Part shown: positions 7,300 to 17,508 of the stretch, piece after piece
Position numbering within the stretch: the stretch's first letter is position 1
Layout: the number at the start of each line of letters is the position of its first letter
Source of the DNA: Psychroflexus sediminis
GTDB lineage: Bacteria; Bacteroidota; Bacteroidia; Flavobacteriales; Flavobacteriaceae
Direction: 5' to 3'
Assembly: GCF_900099815.1 (NCBI RefSeq)
Contig: NZ_FNCW01000007.1
Location: forward strand, 106,222 to 170,221
Length of the DNA stretch: 64,000 bases
The notes under the pieces: model-generated
Database searches by the model: none
Seen by the model: the letters and a program-made list of their open reading frames with translations, nothing else
Told to the model about the DNA's origin: nothing
Translations under genes and position numbers: made by a program

Positions 7300-9834
7300 T
7301 TAAAAGTTAATTTTAGTTCCTACTGTATACGTTCTTCCAAAACCGTACCATACGAGTGCATCTGAAGCCGTTGCACTAGAACCGTTTCTTGCATCAGCAA
7401 TATAGTCGGTATCAAATAAGTTGTTGACGTTTACAATGATAGTACCGTTTAAGGCCCCTATTTTATAGTTATGCGTTAAGCCAAAATCAAAAAGACCATA
7501 TTCAGGAACTTTCCAGGATTGTGGTGCGCCTTCTGTAGTTCTTGAATTTGGGTCAAAATCTGCATAGAAGTCCCCTGCAAAGTTGTAATCTAAACGAAGG
7601 TTGGTTCCTGGAAATACTTCGTATTGAGAACCTAAGGCAAAAGTTGTTTGAGCAGCGTCACCCACTTTTAAATCTTCGATATACAAATCTATGGTTCTTA
7701 CAAGATTTTGTTCATCATCGAAAATCTGAACATCAGTCACATTATTCTCCCAGGTCCAGTCTCCCAAAGACACCATACCTGTGATTGTTAAACGGTTAGT
7801 TGGCTTGTATCTGAAGTCCAGTTCAATACCCTGGTGAATCGCATTTACCCCTGAAATGTTTGCAGAACCAAACGTACCATCTTGGTTTTGGAATCCTTGT
7901 ATTAATGTTCTATCATTCCAGCGCGTATGGTAAATATTCAGGTTTCCAGAGAATTTGCTCGATCTAAAACCATAGCCAACTTCCGCACTAAATATTTTTT
8001 GGTTTACTGCGTCTGCATTGATATCATTATCAAAATTTAGGAATGCCGCTCTAAAGAATGGTGCTCTTTCAAAATAACCAATGTTAGCAAAGACGTTTTG
8101 ATTATCATCTAGGTTATAGTTTGCGCCACCTTTTGCAGAGTAACCAAAAAAGTTTTGGAAATCTGTTTCTTGTTCAGGATCAGAATCTAAGTAATTGAAA
8201 TAATCAATACGCTTGTAGGAGGTATTGGAAGCCGCAAAAGATACAAATGCTGACAGGTCGTTAGTGGCATACTCCGCCTGAACAAAACCACCTTCCCAAA
8301 GCACAATACCGTCATTCCAGTAGCTGATTTTATCTCCAACTTCAGCAGTGTTATTTGGATTATTTACGTTTCTGTCATCAAAATAAAACTGACCTCCCAA
8401 TAAATCTTTTACTTCCTGAAAGTGTTTTCCCTCGTAATATCTTAGATCAAGACCGGCTAATAATTTAATATCCTCAGTTAAATCTGTCGTTAACGTAGAC
8501 AAACCTCCGTACCAGACGTGATCGTTTCTGGAATCTCTTAGGATCGTTTCAGAACCCAGGGCTCCACGTTGCACATTCTCATCCACAATTTTATCAAAGT
8601 TTACAGGTTGAGCAAAGCCATCTCTGTAATCAGAATCCAAACCAAATTTATTAACACCGGAGAAACCTCCACCACCACCAGTACCAAACGAGGCGTAAAG
8701 CGCAGTAGATAACTGTGTTTTTTCACTGATGTCCCAGTAGTGGTTTAAGGACATTTGAGGCTTGTGGTAAAAGTTGTCTTCCACACTCGTGACCTGGCCA
8801 TTCTTATAACCCCAGTCCCGGTTTAATTTGATCCCTCTTTCGCTTCTTTGGAAGGTACTGATCAGTTCTCTGTTTTGACGCTGACCGTGTTTTTGTGGTG
8901 CACCAAAAGCTGTAAACGAAAGCTGATGATTTTCTCCTAAATCTTTGGCTACGTTTATAAAGTAGGAATAGCCTTCAAACCAGGTTCCATCAATAAAACC
9001 GTTACCAGTTGTTTTAGACGCTGAAATTGTAGCCGCCCAGCCATTCTCCATACGTCCAGTAGAAACTGTACCACCAAATTTCTGGTAGCCATCATTACCG
9101 GTAGTAGCGAAAAAGTTTCCTCCTTCTTCAGCATCCGTTGTTTTTGTAACAATGTTGATGGTTCCACCAATAGAAGGTACGGCAACTTTAGAAGCCCCAA
9201 GACCTCTTTGGACCTGCATAAAACGGGTTACATCCGATAAACCGGCCCAGTTAGACCAGTATACACGGCCATTCTCCATATCATTGACAGGAACACCGTT
9301 TATCATCACCGCAATATTTTCAGAATTAAACCCTCTCAATCTCAGGTTAGCATCTCCGTAACCTCCACCTTGCTTGGTCACATAGATCCCTGGAGTCGAT
9401 TTTAAAATTTCTGGAAATTCCTGACTACCCAACTGAGTCTCAATTTCTTTAGACTTTAACGTAGATACTGCGACAGGCGTTTGACGATCAATGGCTAAGG
9501 AATACGTGGTAATGACAATTTCCTCAAGGGCGTTATCGTCTTCTGCCAGTGTTATTTCACCAACATTTACCTGGTTGCCAGCTACTGTAAAATCAACAGT
9601 AGTTGGTTTAAAACCAACATAGGAAATTTTAAGTGTTCCTGAATTTACTTTGACGTTTAAAGTAAACTCACCGTCAAAGTTTGTGGTTGTACCAGTACCT
9701 GAGCCTTCAAGTATGACATTGGCTCCTGGTAATGGGGCATTCATTGATCCATCTAAAACTGTTCCGGTTACAGTGTTTTGTGCATAAGTCCCTATTCCTA
9801 TAAGTAAGAATAAGCCAAAAAGCATTTTTTTCAT
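7300..9834 (-). CDS. TonB-dependent receptor with CarboxypepD_reg-like N-terminal domain
   Basis: Translation most likely starts at the ATG at 9834-9832, giving MKKMLFGLFLLIGIGTYAQ as signal peptide, rather than 14 codons upstream; about 844 residues result. Domains in order: signal peptide, a carboxypeptidase regulatory-like beta-sandwich (VTGTVLDGSMNAPLPGANV, about 22-105), a TonB plug (about 115-235, with LRLRGFNSENIAVMINGVPV) and a 22-strand outer-membrane barrel that ends in aromatic FGRTYTVGTKINF. It imports a substrate across the outer membrane using TonB energy. The repeat lipoprotein follows in the same operon. It is not of the SusC/SusD type, because no SusD-like gene is adjacent. 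Confidence 0.92.
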   Translation of the reverse strand: MKKMLFGLFLLIGIGTYAQNTVTGTVLDGSMNAPLPGANVILEGSGTGTTTNFDGEFTLNVKVNSGTLKISYVGFKPTTVDFTVAGNQVNVGEITLAEDDNALEEIVITTYSLAIDRQTPVAVSTLKSKEIETQLGSQEFPEILKSTPGIYVTKQGGGYGDANLRLRGFNSENIAVMINGVPVNDMENGRVYWSNWAGLSDVTRFMQVQRGLGASKVAVPSIGGTINIVTKTTDAEEGGNFFATTGNDGYQKFGGTVSTGRMENGWAATISASKTTGNGFIDGTWFEGYSYFINVAKDLGENHQLSFTAFGAPQKHGQRQNRELISTFQRSERGIKLNRDWGYKNGQVTSVEDNFYHKPQMSLNHYWDISEKTQLSTALYASFGTGGGGGFSGVNKFGLDSDYRDGFAQPVNFDKIVDENVQRGALGSETILRDSRNDHVWYGGLSTLTTDLTEDIKLLAGLDLRYYEGKHFQEVKDLLGGQFYFDDRNVNNPNNTAEVGDKISYWNDGIVLWEGGFVQAEYATNDLSAFVSFAASNTSYKRIDYFNYLDSDPEQETDFQNFFGYSAKGGANYNLDDNQNVFANIGYFERAPFFRAAFLNFDNDINADAVNQKIFSAEVGYGFRSSKFSGNLNIYHTRWNDRTLIQGFQNQDGTFGSANISGVNAIHQGIELDFRYKPTNRLTITGMVSLGDWTWENNVTDVQIFDDEQNLVRTIDLYIEDLKVGDAAQTTFALGSQYEVFPGTNLRLDYNFAGDFYADFDPNSRTTEGAPQSWKVPEYGLFDFGLTHNYKIGALNGTIIVNVNNLFDTDYIADARNGSSATASDALVWYGFGRTYTVGTKINF

Positions 9835-9881
9835 TTGAAAGTGTTTTTGTTTGTATGAGGGCGCAAAGAAAAGCAAATAAG

Positions 9882-9913
9882 AAGTTCTAATATTAACTTA
9901 AGATTAAGAAAGG
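9882..9913 (-). promoter_or_regulatory. Conserved upstream block of TonB-receptor gene 1
   Basis: AAGTTCTAATATTAA at 9882-9896 is identical, base for base, to 13452-13466, and both copies lie 48-50 bases upstream of a receptor ATG. Flanking TTAAG/TTAAGAAA bases are also shared. This looks like a common promoter or operator. The rest of the 9835-10174 gap holds no gene; it ends with the terminator of the next receptor gene. Confidence 0.55.
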
Positions 9914-10122
9914 ATAAATAATGAAAAAGATCTGATTTAAATTTTGTTGTGAAAGAAAACTAGAGCCGTATTTTCAATTGAAATCTTGATAACTTGCGGG
10001 AAAAGTCACTATTTACTGGACCTGGCGAAGTTAAATCTGATGTAGCTCTTGATGACTAATCTCATTTTTGGAGGACGGGTTAAATTTGCAAAAAAAAAAT
10101 TGAATGAATTTCCATAAAAAAA

Positions 10123-10144
10123 CGAGACCCCTAATGGGGTCTCG
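10123..10144 (-). terminator. Rho-independent terminator of receptor gene 2
   Basis: A perfect 9-bp stem (CGAGACCCC / GGGGTCTCG) with a TAAT loop is followed on the minus strand by seven T. It lies 30 bases after the receptor stop codon and resembles the terminator at 6111-6133 in sequence. Confidence 0.9.
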
Positions 10145-10174
10145 CTTAAAATATAAGTTTTAAAAACGCTTTTG

Positions 10175-13100
10175 TTAGTTAAAGAGATATCTTACACCAA
10201 CTTGCATTTGCCATCTTGAAGATAAGATACCTGAATCATCGAAGACTTCAAGATCTTCAACTGACTGGAAATCATCCACATTATAGCTAAATACTGGATT
10301 TGGACCCCCTTCTTCAACTGATAAAATACCAATGTTTCCAGGAATGAATGGTCGTCTTCCCCAGTCTTCATTAATTAGATTCGTAAAGTTGAAAATATCA
10401 AAAGATAACTGGAAAGTGTGCTTTTTATTATTAAAATCCAAGCTAAAGTCCTGTAAGAATTTTAGATCAACAATATGGCTCCACGGTCCAAACTCTGCAT
10501 TACGCTCTGCGTATTGACCTCTTCTCTCGCTTAAATAACTGCTGCTTTCAATATAGCCGTTAAATGCTTCCCACTGTTCCTGCTGCTCTGCCGGAGTTCC
10601 AGCAAACGTAATTTCAGAGGCGTCTCTAGGAATATAGATTAAAGCATTATCCCTTGAGTCATCATTTAGGATGTTATCGTTTCTACTATTGTAAACATAG
10701 CTGAATGGGTTACCCTGCTGACCAGAATAAAAGAGAGACACCGTACTTTTCACGTTATCATTCCACTCATATTCGTAACTCACGTTAGATTGAATTCTGG
10801 ATCCTGATGCAAAAGCTGAACGCTGAACACCTGGATTTGCGTTCTTACCATTTACGGTTTCTATACCTCTCCATTGAGATGAATTCTGAGAAGAAGTTCC
10901 TTCAAAGATATTATAAGAATCTCCGTAGGTATAGGCGATCTGTCCCGCAAAACCATTTTGGAATGGTTTAGTCAACTTAAATGTTGCATTATAAGAATAG
11001 CCTTCGCTGGTATTTGAACCTAAAATAACCCTGTCATAATTATCATCAATTACAGCTCTTCTATCATAAAATGGTCTGTTATCAGCTCCATTTAATCTTC
11101 CAACAGGACCTTGTAAGTTTAAATTTTCATAAAACACAGCATTGATCACATCGTTGTATAAAAATTCTCCTGAAGCGATTAATCCCCAGACTGGTAATTT
11201 TTGATCTACAGCAATATTGTATTTAGCCACCTGTGGTAATTTGAAATCCGGTGTAAATAAGTCGATTTGTCCACCTGTTGCACCTGTTCCAGGTTCTGCT
11301 CCTGGTTGTACTGGCTGGTCGAAAGGATCACCACTAAAAAACACATCACCTGGCAGTTGAAAATCTCTAACTGTTCCTGCAGTAACACCATTGTTATTAT
11401 AAGTACCACCTGGCCATACCAATGGTATTCTTGAAGTAAACACACCAACACCACCGCGTACTTGCGTAGTATTATCTCCACTTACATCCCAGTTAAATCC
11501 AAGTCTTGGAGAAAAATGAATCTGACTTTCAATTGGCTTACCAACTCTGGCACCTTGTAAATCTTTTCCGTAAGCTTCTAAAAGCTGAACAGTTCTTGTA
11601 TTAAAATCTTCGTTTGCCAGCCCGTCTTCAAAATAAGGAATGTCAATACGAACGCCTAAACTTACTTTGAAATCATCTGAAATATCAACATCATCCTGAG
11701 CATAAAAGCCTATTTGGGAATACGTAAATTCAGCTGCACCCTCAGAGTTATCTCCGATTCCTCCTAGTAAAGAATATCCTCTGGAAAAGAATCTGGCAGG
11801 AACTTCATTTCCTTGTGTTCCGTCAAGATACGTATTGAAATCGTCTAGTGAGCTAAATGTGTAATCCCCGAAGTTTTGTCTAAAGAATACGTTTTTAACA
11901 TCAAAATGTTCAAAGTTAACACCAAAAGTTAACTTATGACGTCCTCTGTAAAGCTCAAAATTATTGGTGATGTTCAGTAATTTTTGCTCAAGTAAATTCG
12001 CTGTTGAAAACGGCTCTGAACCAAACCAAATACTACCTGATCTACCATCAAAAATTCTAACAGAAGGAAAAGGTTCTCCTAAAGGGTCTCTGTCATCTAA
12101 TACATCTGTGTATCCAATGATTAAGTTGTTAGACATATCCGAACCATTAGTCGTTTTCCATTCTAAAGTTGAGGAATTTGTTCTGGAAGGAAAAAACACA
12201 CCTCTATTAATAAAGTTGATATTTCTATCATTACTTTGTCTTGGGCTAGTGTTTTCAGCATCTACATAACTATTTCTGAATGTAAGTGTGTTTTGATCAT
12301 TGATGTTCCAGTCCAGACGTGTCGTCAGTTTATGGCTTTCCAATTTTTCCGGGTTATTGTCGAAAATTCCTGGATCATAACCATAAGTATCTATTAAACC
12401 TTGTCTTAAGTTAGCTAAATCTTGAAGCGAAGATTCCCCTTGATAATTATCAAAAATAAAAGGCTGCGGAGTTAACTGCTCTTCTCTTTCGTAGTTTACA
12501 AAATAGAACAATTTATCCTTTATAAGTGCTCCACCAACTCTGGCACCATATATTTCAGCTGTAAATTCAGAAAGTTTTTCTCTATTATCTTCACTTATAG
12601 CCGTTGGAGTTTTACCGGCCAAGTCTTCGTTTCTCAAGTAATAATAAGCAGAACCTTCTGTATTATTTGTACCAGAACGGGTTATCGCGTTAATAGATCC
12701 ACCTGCGAAACCAGACTGTCTGACATCAAAAGGAGATAAGTTAACCTGGAAAGATTCTATCGCATCGACAGAGATAGGATTTACGCCTGTTTGTCCACCA
12801 TTTGTTCCTGATGCAGCTAAGCCAAAAACATCATTATTTACCGCACCATCAATATAAATAGTGTTGTATCTGTTATTTTGTCCGCCTAATGAAATACTTC
12901 CATTTTCACCAACCTGAGCTTCTGGAGTTTTTCTTATAAAATCTCCTAACGAACGCGTCGCAGATGGCAGGTTTAAAATTTCTCTATTAGAGATATTTGT
13001 ATTAGAACCTTGTTGTCCTGAGTCGAAAATGTTATTTCTTGAAGCTGAGATAATGACTTCATCCAAAGCATTGGCAGCCTCATCCATTTGTCTGCTAATT

Positions 13101-13402
13101 CTTTCGGTATCCCCTAAATTAAGATAAATCCCTTCTAGAATGATGTCTTCAAAACCAATATAGGTAATGTTCAAAGTATATGGACCACCAACTCTCATGT
13201 TTGCAATACGGTAGTATCCATCAAAATCTGTTACAACACCATACTGCGTACCAGTTGGTGTATGTACAGCAATTACATTTGCACCAGGTAAAGGTTCACC
13301 CGCACTGTCTGTAATCTTACCGCTCATAGAAGAGGTCGTCACCCCTTGCGCGTAAATACCTACTCCCATAATTAAGAATAAGCCAAGTAGCAATTTTTTC
13401 AT
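10175..13402 (-). CDS. TonB-dependent receptor, Oar-like, with CarboxypepD_reg domain
   Basis: The start chosen is the ATG at 13402-13400, which yields the signal peptide MKKLLLGLFLIMGVGIYAQ; about 1075 residues. A carboxypeptidase regulatory-like domain (about 25-110) precedes a plug-like region (about 120-245, with SISLGGQNNRYNTIYIDGAV and QSGFAGGSINAITRSGTNN) and a long barrel ending QMQVGVRYLFN. Length and architecture match the Oar-like receptors common in Bacteroidota, which carry peptides or other substrates. It is monocistronic, with its own terminator and a leader shared with the next receptor gene downstream. The substrate cannot be inferred. Confidence 0.92.
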   Translation of the reverse strand: MKKLLLGLFLIMGVGIYAQGVTTSSMSGKITDSAGEPLPGANVIAVHTPTGTQYGVVTDFDGYYRIANMRVGGPYTLNITYIGFEDIILEGIYLNLGDTERISRQMDEAANALDEVIISASRNNIFDSGQQGSNTNISNREILNLPSATRSLGDFIRKTPEAQVGENGSISLGGQNNRYNTIYIDGAVNNDVFGLAASGTNGGQTGVNPISVDAIESFQVNLSPFDVRQSGFAGGSINAITRSGTNNTEGSAYYYLRNEDLAGKTPTAISEDNREKLSEFTAEIYGARVGGALIKDKLFYFVNYEREEQLTPQPFIFDNYQGESSLQDLANLRQGLIDTYGYDPGIFDNNPEKLESHKLTTRLDWNINDQNTLTFRNSYVDAENTSPRQSNDRNINFINRGVFFPSRTNSSTLEWKTTNGSDMSNNLIIGYTDVLDDRDPLGEPFPSVRIFDGRSGSIWFGSEPFSTANLLEQKLLNITNNFELYRGRHKLTFGVNFEHFDVKNVFFRQNFGDYTFSSLDDFNTYLDGTQGNEVPARFFSRGYSLLGGIGDNSEGAAEFTYSQIGFYAQDDVDISDDFKVSLGVRIDIPYFEDGLANEDFNTRTVQLLEAYGKDLQGARVGKPIESQIHFSPRLGFNWDVSGDNTTQVRGGVGVFTSRIPLVWPGGTYNNNGVTAGTVRDFQLPGDVFFSGDPFDQPVQPGAEPGTGATGGQIDLFTPDFKLPQVAKYNIAVDQKLPVWGLIASGEFLYNDVINAVFYENLNLQGPVGRLNGADNRPFYDRRAVIDDNYDRVILGSNTSEGYSYNATFKLTKPFQNGFAGQIAYTYGDSYNIFEGTSSQNSSQWRGIETVNGKNANPGVQRSAFASGSRIQSNVSYEYEWNDNVKSTVSLFYSGQQGNPFSYVYNSRNDNILNDDSRDNALIYIPRDASEITFAGTPAEQQEQWEAFNGYIESSSYLSERRGQYAERNAEFGPWSHIVDLKFLQDFSLDFNNKKHTFQLSFDIFNFTNLINEDWGRRPFIPGNIGILSVEEGGPNPVFSYNVDDFQSVEDLEVFDDSGILSSRWQMQVGVRYLFN

Positions 13403-13451
13403 TTGAAAATGTTTTTGTTTATATTTTTTATGCAAAGTAACCTCAGTTTAA

Positions 13452-13484
13452 AAGTTCTAATATTAAGCTAAAGTTAAGAAAACC
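13452..13484 (-). promoter_or_regulatory. Conserved upstream block of TonB-receptor gene 2
   Basis: The 15-base block AAGTTCTAATATTAA (13452-13466) plus neighbouring TTAAGAAA is shared with the upstream region of receptor gene 1. The leader between the block and the ATG also shares AAACAAAAACA(C/T)TTTCAA immediately before the start codon in both genes. Confidence 0.55.
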
Positions 13485-13614
13485 TGTTAATCAATAAAAT
13501 TTAAAAATAAGGAAAGTGGCTTAGATACCAGCCATGCGGTTCTAATTCGTTAATTTTTTAAGACGTAGTGCTAATTGTTTTTAATAATTGCTGAAAAATA
13601 GAACTCCAGAAAAA

Positions 13615-14868
13615 TTACATAATCTCCATGTACTCCACCTGATCAATTTTAGCTTTCAAAGGAGCGATAAATTTGAAATAAGCAGGTTTGAGTTCTTCTT
13701 GCATGGGTTCAGCTTCGGGTAAATCTTCTTTATACGGATCTACCTGACGTCCGTTCACCCAGAAGCGATAACACACATGAGGACCCGTTGCCAGACCTGT
13801 TTGCCCTACGTAACCAATAATTTCTCCCTGCTTGACATACTGCCCAACCTTTACGGCACGTCTGGACATGTGTAAATATTGCGTAGAGTATTTACCGGTA
13901 TGCTTCACTTTTACATAATTTCCATTTCCTCTGCTGTAGCTGGCTTTGGTCACGACCCCATCGGCCGTGGACCAGATAGGTGTATTCGTGGCTGCTGCAT
14001 AATCTGTTCCTTTGTGGGCTTTCCAGCGTCTTTGCACTGGATGAAAACGTCTTCTGGTGTAGCGTGAAGATATCCTGCTGAATTGTAAAGGTGCTTTTAA
14101 GAAAAACTTCCTTAAGGTTTTTGCATCCTCATCAAAGTAATCTGTACGACCTGTTACAGAATCGACCTCAAATTCGAAAGCATAAAACTCACGTCCTCTG
14201 TGTTTCAGAAGGGCTGCATCTATACTTTCCAGACCAGCATAAATGGTGTCATCGATATATTTTTCTTTGTAAATCAGCTTAAACTGATCACCTTCCTGAA
14301 GCTTAAAGAAATCCACACTCCATTGATAGATATCTGCGAACCTGTTGGCCAGCAAATAATCCAGGCCTGCTTCATCTATAGCATCAGAAAGATTTGAGGA
14401 TATAACTCCAGAAGTGGATTTTTGCTTTATGGTAATAGGCTTTGACCTGGCAACACCTGTTAAACTGTCGAGACTGATTACCGCATAATCGATAACCGAC
14501 TTTTGATACACAAAATGCTCAACACGTTGAGTAGAATCTTTACTTTTAAGAATCACATAAGGTTTCCCGGTGTTTATTCTTCTGAAATTCATCACAGAAT
14601 CCGGAATACGCTGGGTAATCTGATACACTTTGCCTGGTAAAACGCCATGACTATCCATGATAGTCCCAAAGGTGTCCCCGCGTTTCACAGTATCAAAAAC
14701 GACTTCGTAATCACTTAACTTAAAACCAAATCTTTTAGGTTCTGGAATTTTTTCAACCTCAATAGTCGCGATTTCTTTTTCTGGACTATTTTCGACATCA
14801 GCATTACAGGATAAAAAGAGTATCCCTATAAATAATGGCAGGAAACGAAAGTTGAAAAATGTGAGCAT
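13615..14868 (-). CDS. M23 family metallopeptidase lipoprotein (peptidoglycan hydrolase-like)
   Basis: The 417-residue protein has a lipoprotein signal (GILFLSC, C21), an N-terminal region with an OapA/LysM-like opening (YEVVFDTVKRGDTFGTIMDS, 54-73) and a C-terminal LytM/M23 domain (about 280-380). In the M23 site H285 and D289 (HKGTD) and H333 (YLHMS) are present, but the final H-x-H motif reads H364-V-C366, replacing the last zinc-ligand histidine with cysteine. The family cleaves peptide cross-bridges of peptidoglycan; the lipid anchor places it in the periplasm. The gene is monocistronic, with a TATTTTTG box just upstream. Confidence 0.88.
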   Translation of the reverse strand: MLTFFNFRFLPLFIGILFLSCNADVENSPEKEIATIEVEKIPEPKRFGFKLSDYEVVFDTVKRGDTFGTIMDSHGVLPGKVYQITQRIPDSVMNFRRINTGKPYVILKSKDSTQRVEHFVYQKSVIDYAVISLDSLTGVARSKPITIKQKSTSGVISSNLSDAIDEAGLDYLLANRFADIYQWSVDFFKLQEGDQFKLIYKEKYIDDTIYAGLESIDAALLKHRGREFYAFEFEVDSVTGRTDYFDEDAKTLRKFFLKAPLQFSRISSRYTRRRFHPVQRRWKAHKGTDYAAATNTPIWSTADGVVTKASYSRGNGNYVKVKHTGKYSTQYLHMSRRAVKVGQYVKQGEIIGYVGQTGLATGPHVCYRFWVNGRQVDPYKEDLPEAEPMQEELKPAYFKFIAPLKAKIDQVEYMEIM

Positions 14869-14889
14869 AAATCTTTTAATTTAAAACGC

Positions 14890-14897
14890 CAAAAATA
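14890..14897 (-). promoter_or_regulatory. Putative -7 box TATTTTTG of the M23 gene
   Basis: Read on the minus strand the site is TATTTTTG (TAnnTTTG consensus), ending about 21 bases before the ATG of the M23 lipoprotein gene. Confidence 0.35.
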
Positions 14898-14942
14898 AAT
14901 TTTATTATACTGAAGGCAAGTCTATATATGGTTGATAGCCCT

Positions 14943-14982
14943 AATTCAAAAAAAGTCTCCATAGAGAGACTTTTTTTGAATT
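14943..14982. terminator. Terminator of the atp operon
   Basis: A perfect 17-bp inverted repeat (AATTCAAAAAAAGTCTC and its complement) surrounds a six-base loop. It lies 25 bases after the atpG stop; the T run on the minus strand makes it the operon terminator, and its symmetry would allow action in both directions. Confidence 0.9.
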
Positions 14983-15006
14983 TTTTATTTAGAATATTCT
15001 CTTTGA

Positions 15007-15876
15007 CTAACTATCTGCCAAAGCTTCAGCACCGGCAACGATTTCCAGGATCTCATTGGTAATGGAAGCTTGTCTGGCTTTGTTATAGGATAATTTAAGA
15101 TCATCCCTAAGTTCGGTAGCGTTATCTGTAGCTTTATGCATCGCAGTCATCCTGGCTCCATGTTCTGAGGCCACAGAATCTCTAATCGCTTTAAACAACT
15201 GGATTTTTAAGGCCTTCGGAATTAAATCTTTAACAATACCAGCCTTGTTAGGTTCAAAAATATAATCTGAAGATATAGCCTCTCCTTCGATTTTTTCTGG
15301 AGATTTGATTGGTAAAAACTGCTCTGTTGTTACGATTTGCGTTGCCGCATTTTTAAAGCTGTTATAGACCAATTCAATCTTATTGTACTTTCCAGATTTG
15401 AATAAGTCCATGAGATGCTCTGCTATTTCAGCAACATCATCATAAGTTAAATCATCATATATTTTATTATAAGATTCTTTAATATCATTGGACTTTCTCA
15501 GTACATCCCCAGCTTTCTTACCGATACATATAATATCCACGGTTTTATTTGAGTGAGTTTCCTGCATCAAACTTCTAACGCGCTTCACAATATTCGTATT
15601 AAATGCTCCAGCCAGACCCCTATTGGAAGAGATTGCAATAACTAAAACTTTGTCAACGTCGTTTTGTTCAGAATAAGGGCTGTTGGTGTTGTCATCTAGA
15701 GACGCACTTAAGCTTTGTAAAAGTTCAGTCAGTTTCTCAGCATATGGTCGCATATCTTCAATCGCATTTTGAGCGCGATTGAGTTTTGCAGCAGAAACCA
15801 TTTTCATGGCACTGGTGATCTGCATGGTAGAGGAGACCGATGAAATTCTACTTCTTAATTCCTTTAAATTAGCCAT
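15007..15876 (-). CDS. atpG: ATP synthase F1 gamma subunit
   Basis: The 289-residue central-shaft subunit opens with the conserved LKELRSRISSVSSTMQITSA and ends with the matching C-terminal helix (LSYNKARQASITNEILEIVA), the two coiled-coil arms that rotate inside the alpha3beta3 hexamer. Length is normal. It is the last gene of the atpB-E-F-H-A-G operon, ten bases after atpA, and is followed by a strong terminator. The beta and epsilon genes do not follow here, as is usual for Bacteroidota, where atpD-atpC lie elsewhere. Confidence 0.98.
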   Translation of the reverse strand: MANLKELRSRISSVSSTMQITSAMKMVSAAKLNRAQNAIEDMRPYAEKLTELLQSLSASLDDNTNSPYSEQNDVDKVLVIAISSNRGLAGAFNTNIVKRVRSLMQETHSNKTVDIICIGKKAGDVLRKSNDIKESYNKIYDDLTYDDVAEIAEHLMDLFKSGKYNKIELVYNSFKNAATQIVTTEQFLPIKSPEKIEGEAISSDYIFEPNKAGIVKDLIPKALKIQLFKAIRDSVASEHGARMTAMHKATDNATELRDDLKLSYNKARQASITNEILEIVAGAEALADS

Positions 15877-15886
15877 AAATTAAACC

Positions 15887-17467
15887 TTATGCTTCGTATT
15901 TTGCGGATATTTCTTTCGCTGCACTTTCAAGCGCATCTGTAAGTTCGTCGTTATACTTGCCTGCCTTTAATTGATCTAACACATCGCGATGCTTAGAGTT
16001 CAGGTAGGAGAGATAATCTTTTTCAAATTCCTTGACTTTCTCTACAGGAACATTTTTCAACAGGTTTTTTGTACCTGCATACACGATAGCGATTTGATCT
16101 TCAACGGCAAAAGGATTAGCTTCTGCTTGTTTTAGAATTTCAACATTACGCTTACCTTTTTCAATCGTACTTCTTGTGGAAGCATCCAAATCAGAACCAA
16201 ATTTAGCGAAAGCTTCAAGCTCTCTATATTGTGCCTGGTCAAGTTTTAATGTCCCTGCTACTTTCTTCATTGATTTTATCTGAGCAGAACCCCCAACACG
16301 AGATACGGAAATACCTACGTCAATAGCCGGTCTTACACCAGAGTTAAATAAATCTGAGGTTAGGAAAATCTGTCCATCAGTAATCGAAATCACGTTGGTT
16401 GGAATATAAGCGGAAACGTCACCAGCCTGAGTTTCGATAATAGGCAGAGCGGTTAAGGATCCGCCCCCTTTTACTTTTCCCTGCAATGCTTCAGGCAAAT
16501 CGTTCATTTGTTGTGCAATACCATCATCGTTGATAATTTTTGCTGAACGCTCAAGTAATCTGGAGTGAAGATAAAATACATCCCCCGGATAAGCTTCCCG
16601 ACCTGGAGGTCTTCTTAATAACAAGGAAATCTCACGGTAAGCCACTGCCTGCTTGGATAAATCATCGTATATTATAAGTGCCGGTCTTCCCGTATCCCTG
16701 AAGTACTCACCAATTGCAGCACCTGCCATTGGGGCATATACCTGCATTGCTGCCGGATCTGAGGCGTTTGCTGCTACAATAGTAGTATAGGCCAGAGCCC
16801 CTCGCTCTTCCAAAAGATTGGCAATTCCTGCAACTGTAGAAGCTTTTTGTCCTATGGCAACGTAGATACAGTAAACTGGCTCTCCATTATCATAGAATTC
16901 TTTCTGATTAAGAATTGTATCAATACAAACAGAAGTCTTACCTGTCTGCCTGTCACCAATCACCAATTCTCTTTGACCTCTTCCTACAGGAACCATCGCA
17001 TCAATAGATTTGATTCCTGTTTGCATTGGTTCTGTAACCGGTTGTCTATAAATAACACCAGGCGCTTTTCTCTCGATAGGCATCAAAAAAGTCTCCCCTT
17101 CTATGTCACCTTTTCCATCGATAGTTTCTCCCAGAGTATTGACAACACGACCAACTATTCCTTCTCCAACCTGGATAGAAGAGATTTTCTTGGTTCTTTT
17201 TACAGAATCGCCTTCGTTAATATCATTGGATTTACCTAAAAGCACAACACCTACAGTGTCTTCTTCCAAGTTAAGTACCATTCCGTTAAGTCCTCCTTCA
17301 AATTCTACAAGTTCTCCAAGTTCTGCATTGGTTAAGCCATATACATTGGCAATACCATCACCAACTCTAAGAACCGTTCCTACTTCATCCAAAGTGGTTT
17401 CGGATTCGAAACCGGAGATTTGCTTTTTTAAGATTGCTGAAACTTCAGCAGAGTTTACTTCAGCCAT
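15887..17467 (-). CDS. atpA: ATP synthase F1 alpha subunit
   Basis: The 526-residue non-catalytic nucleotide-binding subunit shows the Walker A motif GDRQTGKT (171-178), the [11 protein letters not shown] strand and the arginine-finger segment [10 protein letters not shown] (about 373). Length and domain order (beta-barrel, nucleotide-binding, C-terminal helical) are standard. It lies 41 bases after atpH in the same operon. Confidence 0.98.
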   Translation of the reverse strand: MAEVNSAEVSAILKKQISGFESETTLDEVGTVLRVGDGIANVYGLTNAELGELVEFEGGLNGMVLNLEEDTVGVVLLGKSNDINEGDSVKRTKKISSIQVGEGIVGRVVNTLGETIDGKGDIEGETFLMPIERKAPGVIYRQPVTEPMQTGIKSIDAMVPVGRGQRELVIGDRQTGKTSVCIDTILNQKEFYDNGEPVYCIYVAIGQKASTVAGIANLLEERGALAYTTIVAANASDPAAMQVYAPMAGAAIGEYFRDTGRPALIIYDDLSKQAVAYREISLLLRRPPGREAYPGDVFYLHSRLLERSAKIINDDGIAQQMNDLPEALQGKVKGGGSLTALPIIETQAGDVSAYIPTNVISITDGQIFLTSDLFNSGVRPAIDVGISVSRVGGSAQIKSMKKVAGTLKLDQAQYRELEAFAKFGSDLDASTRSTIEKGKRNVEILKQAEANPFAVEDQIAIVYAGTKNLLKNVPVEKVKEFEKDYLSYLNSKHRDVLDQLKAGKYNDELTDALESAAKEISAKYEA

Positions 17468-17508
17468 AATTTATTTTGCATTAAATGGTAAATACATACC
17501 GTTTAGTA

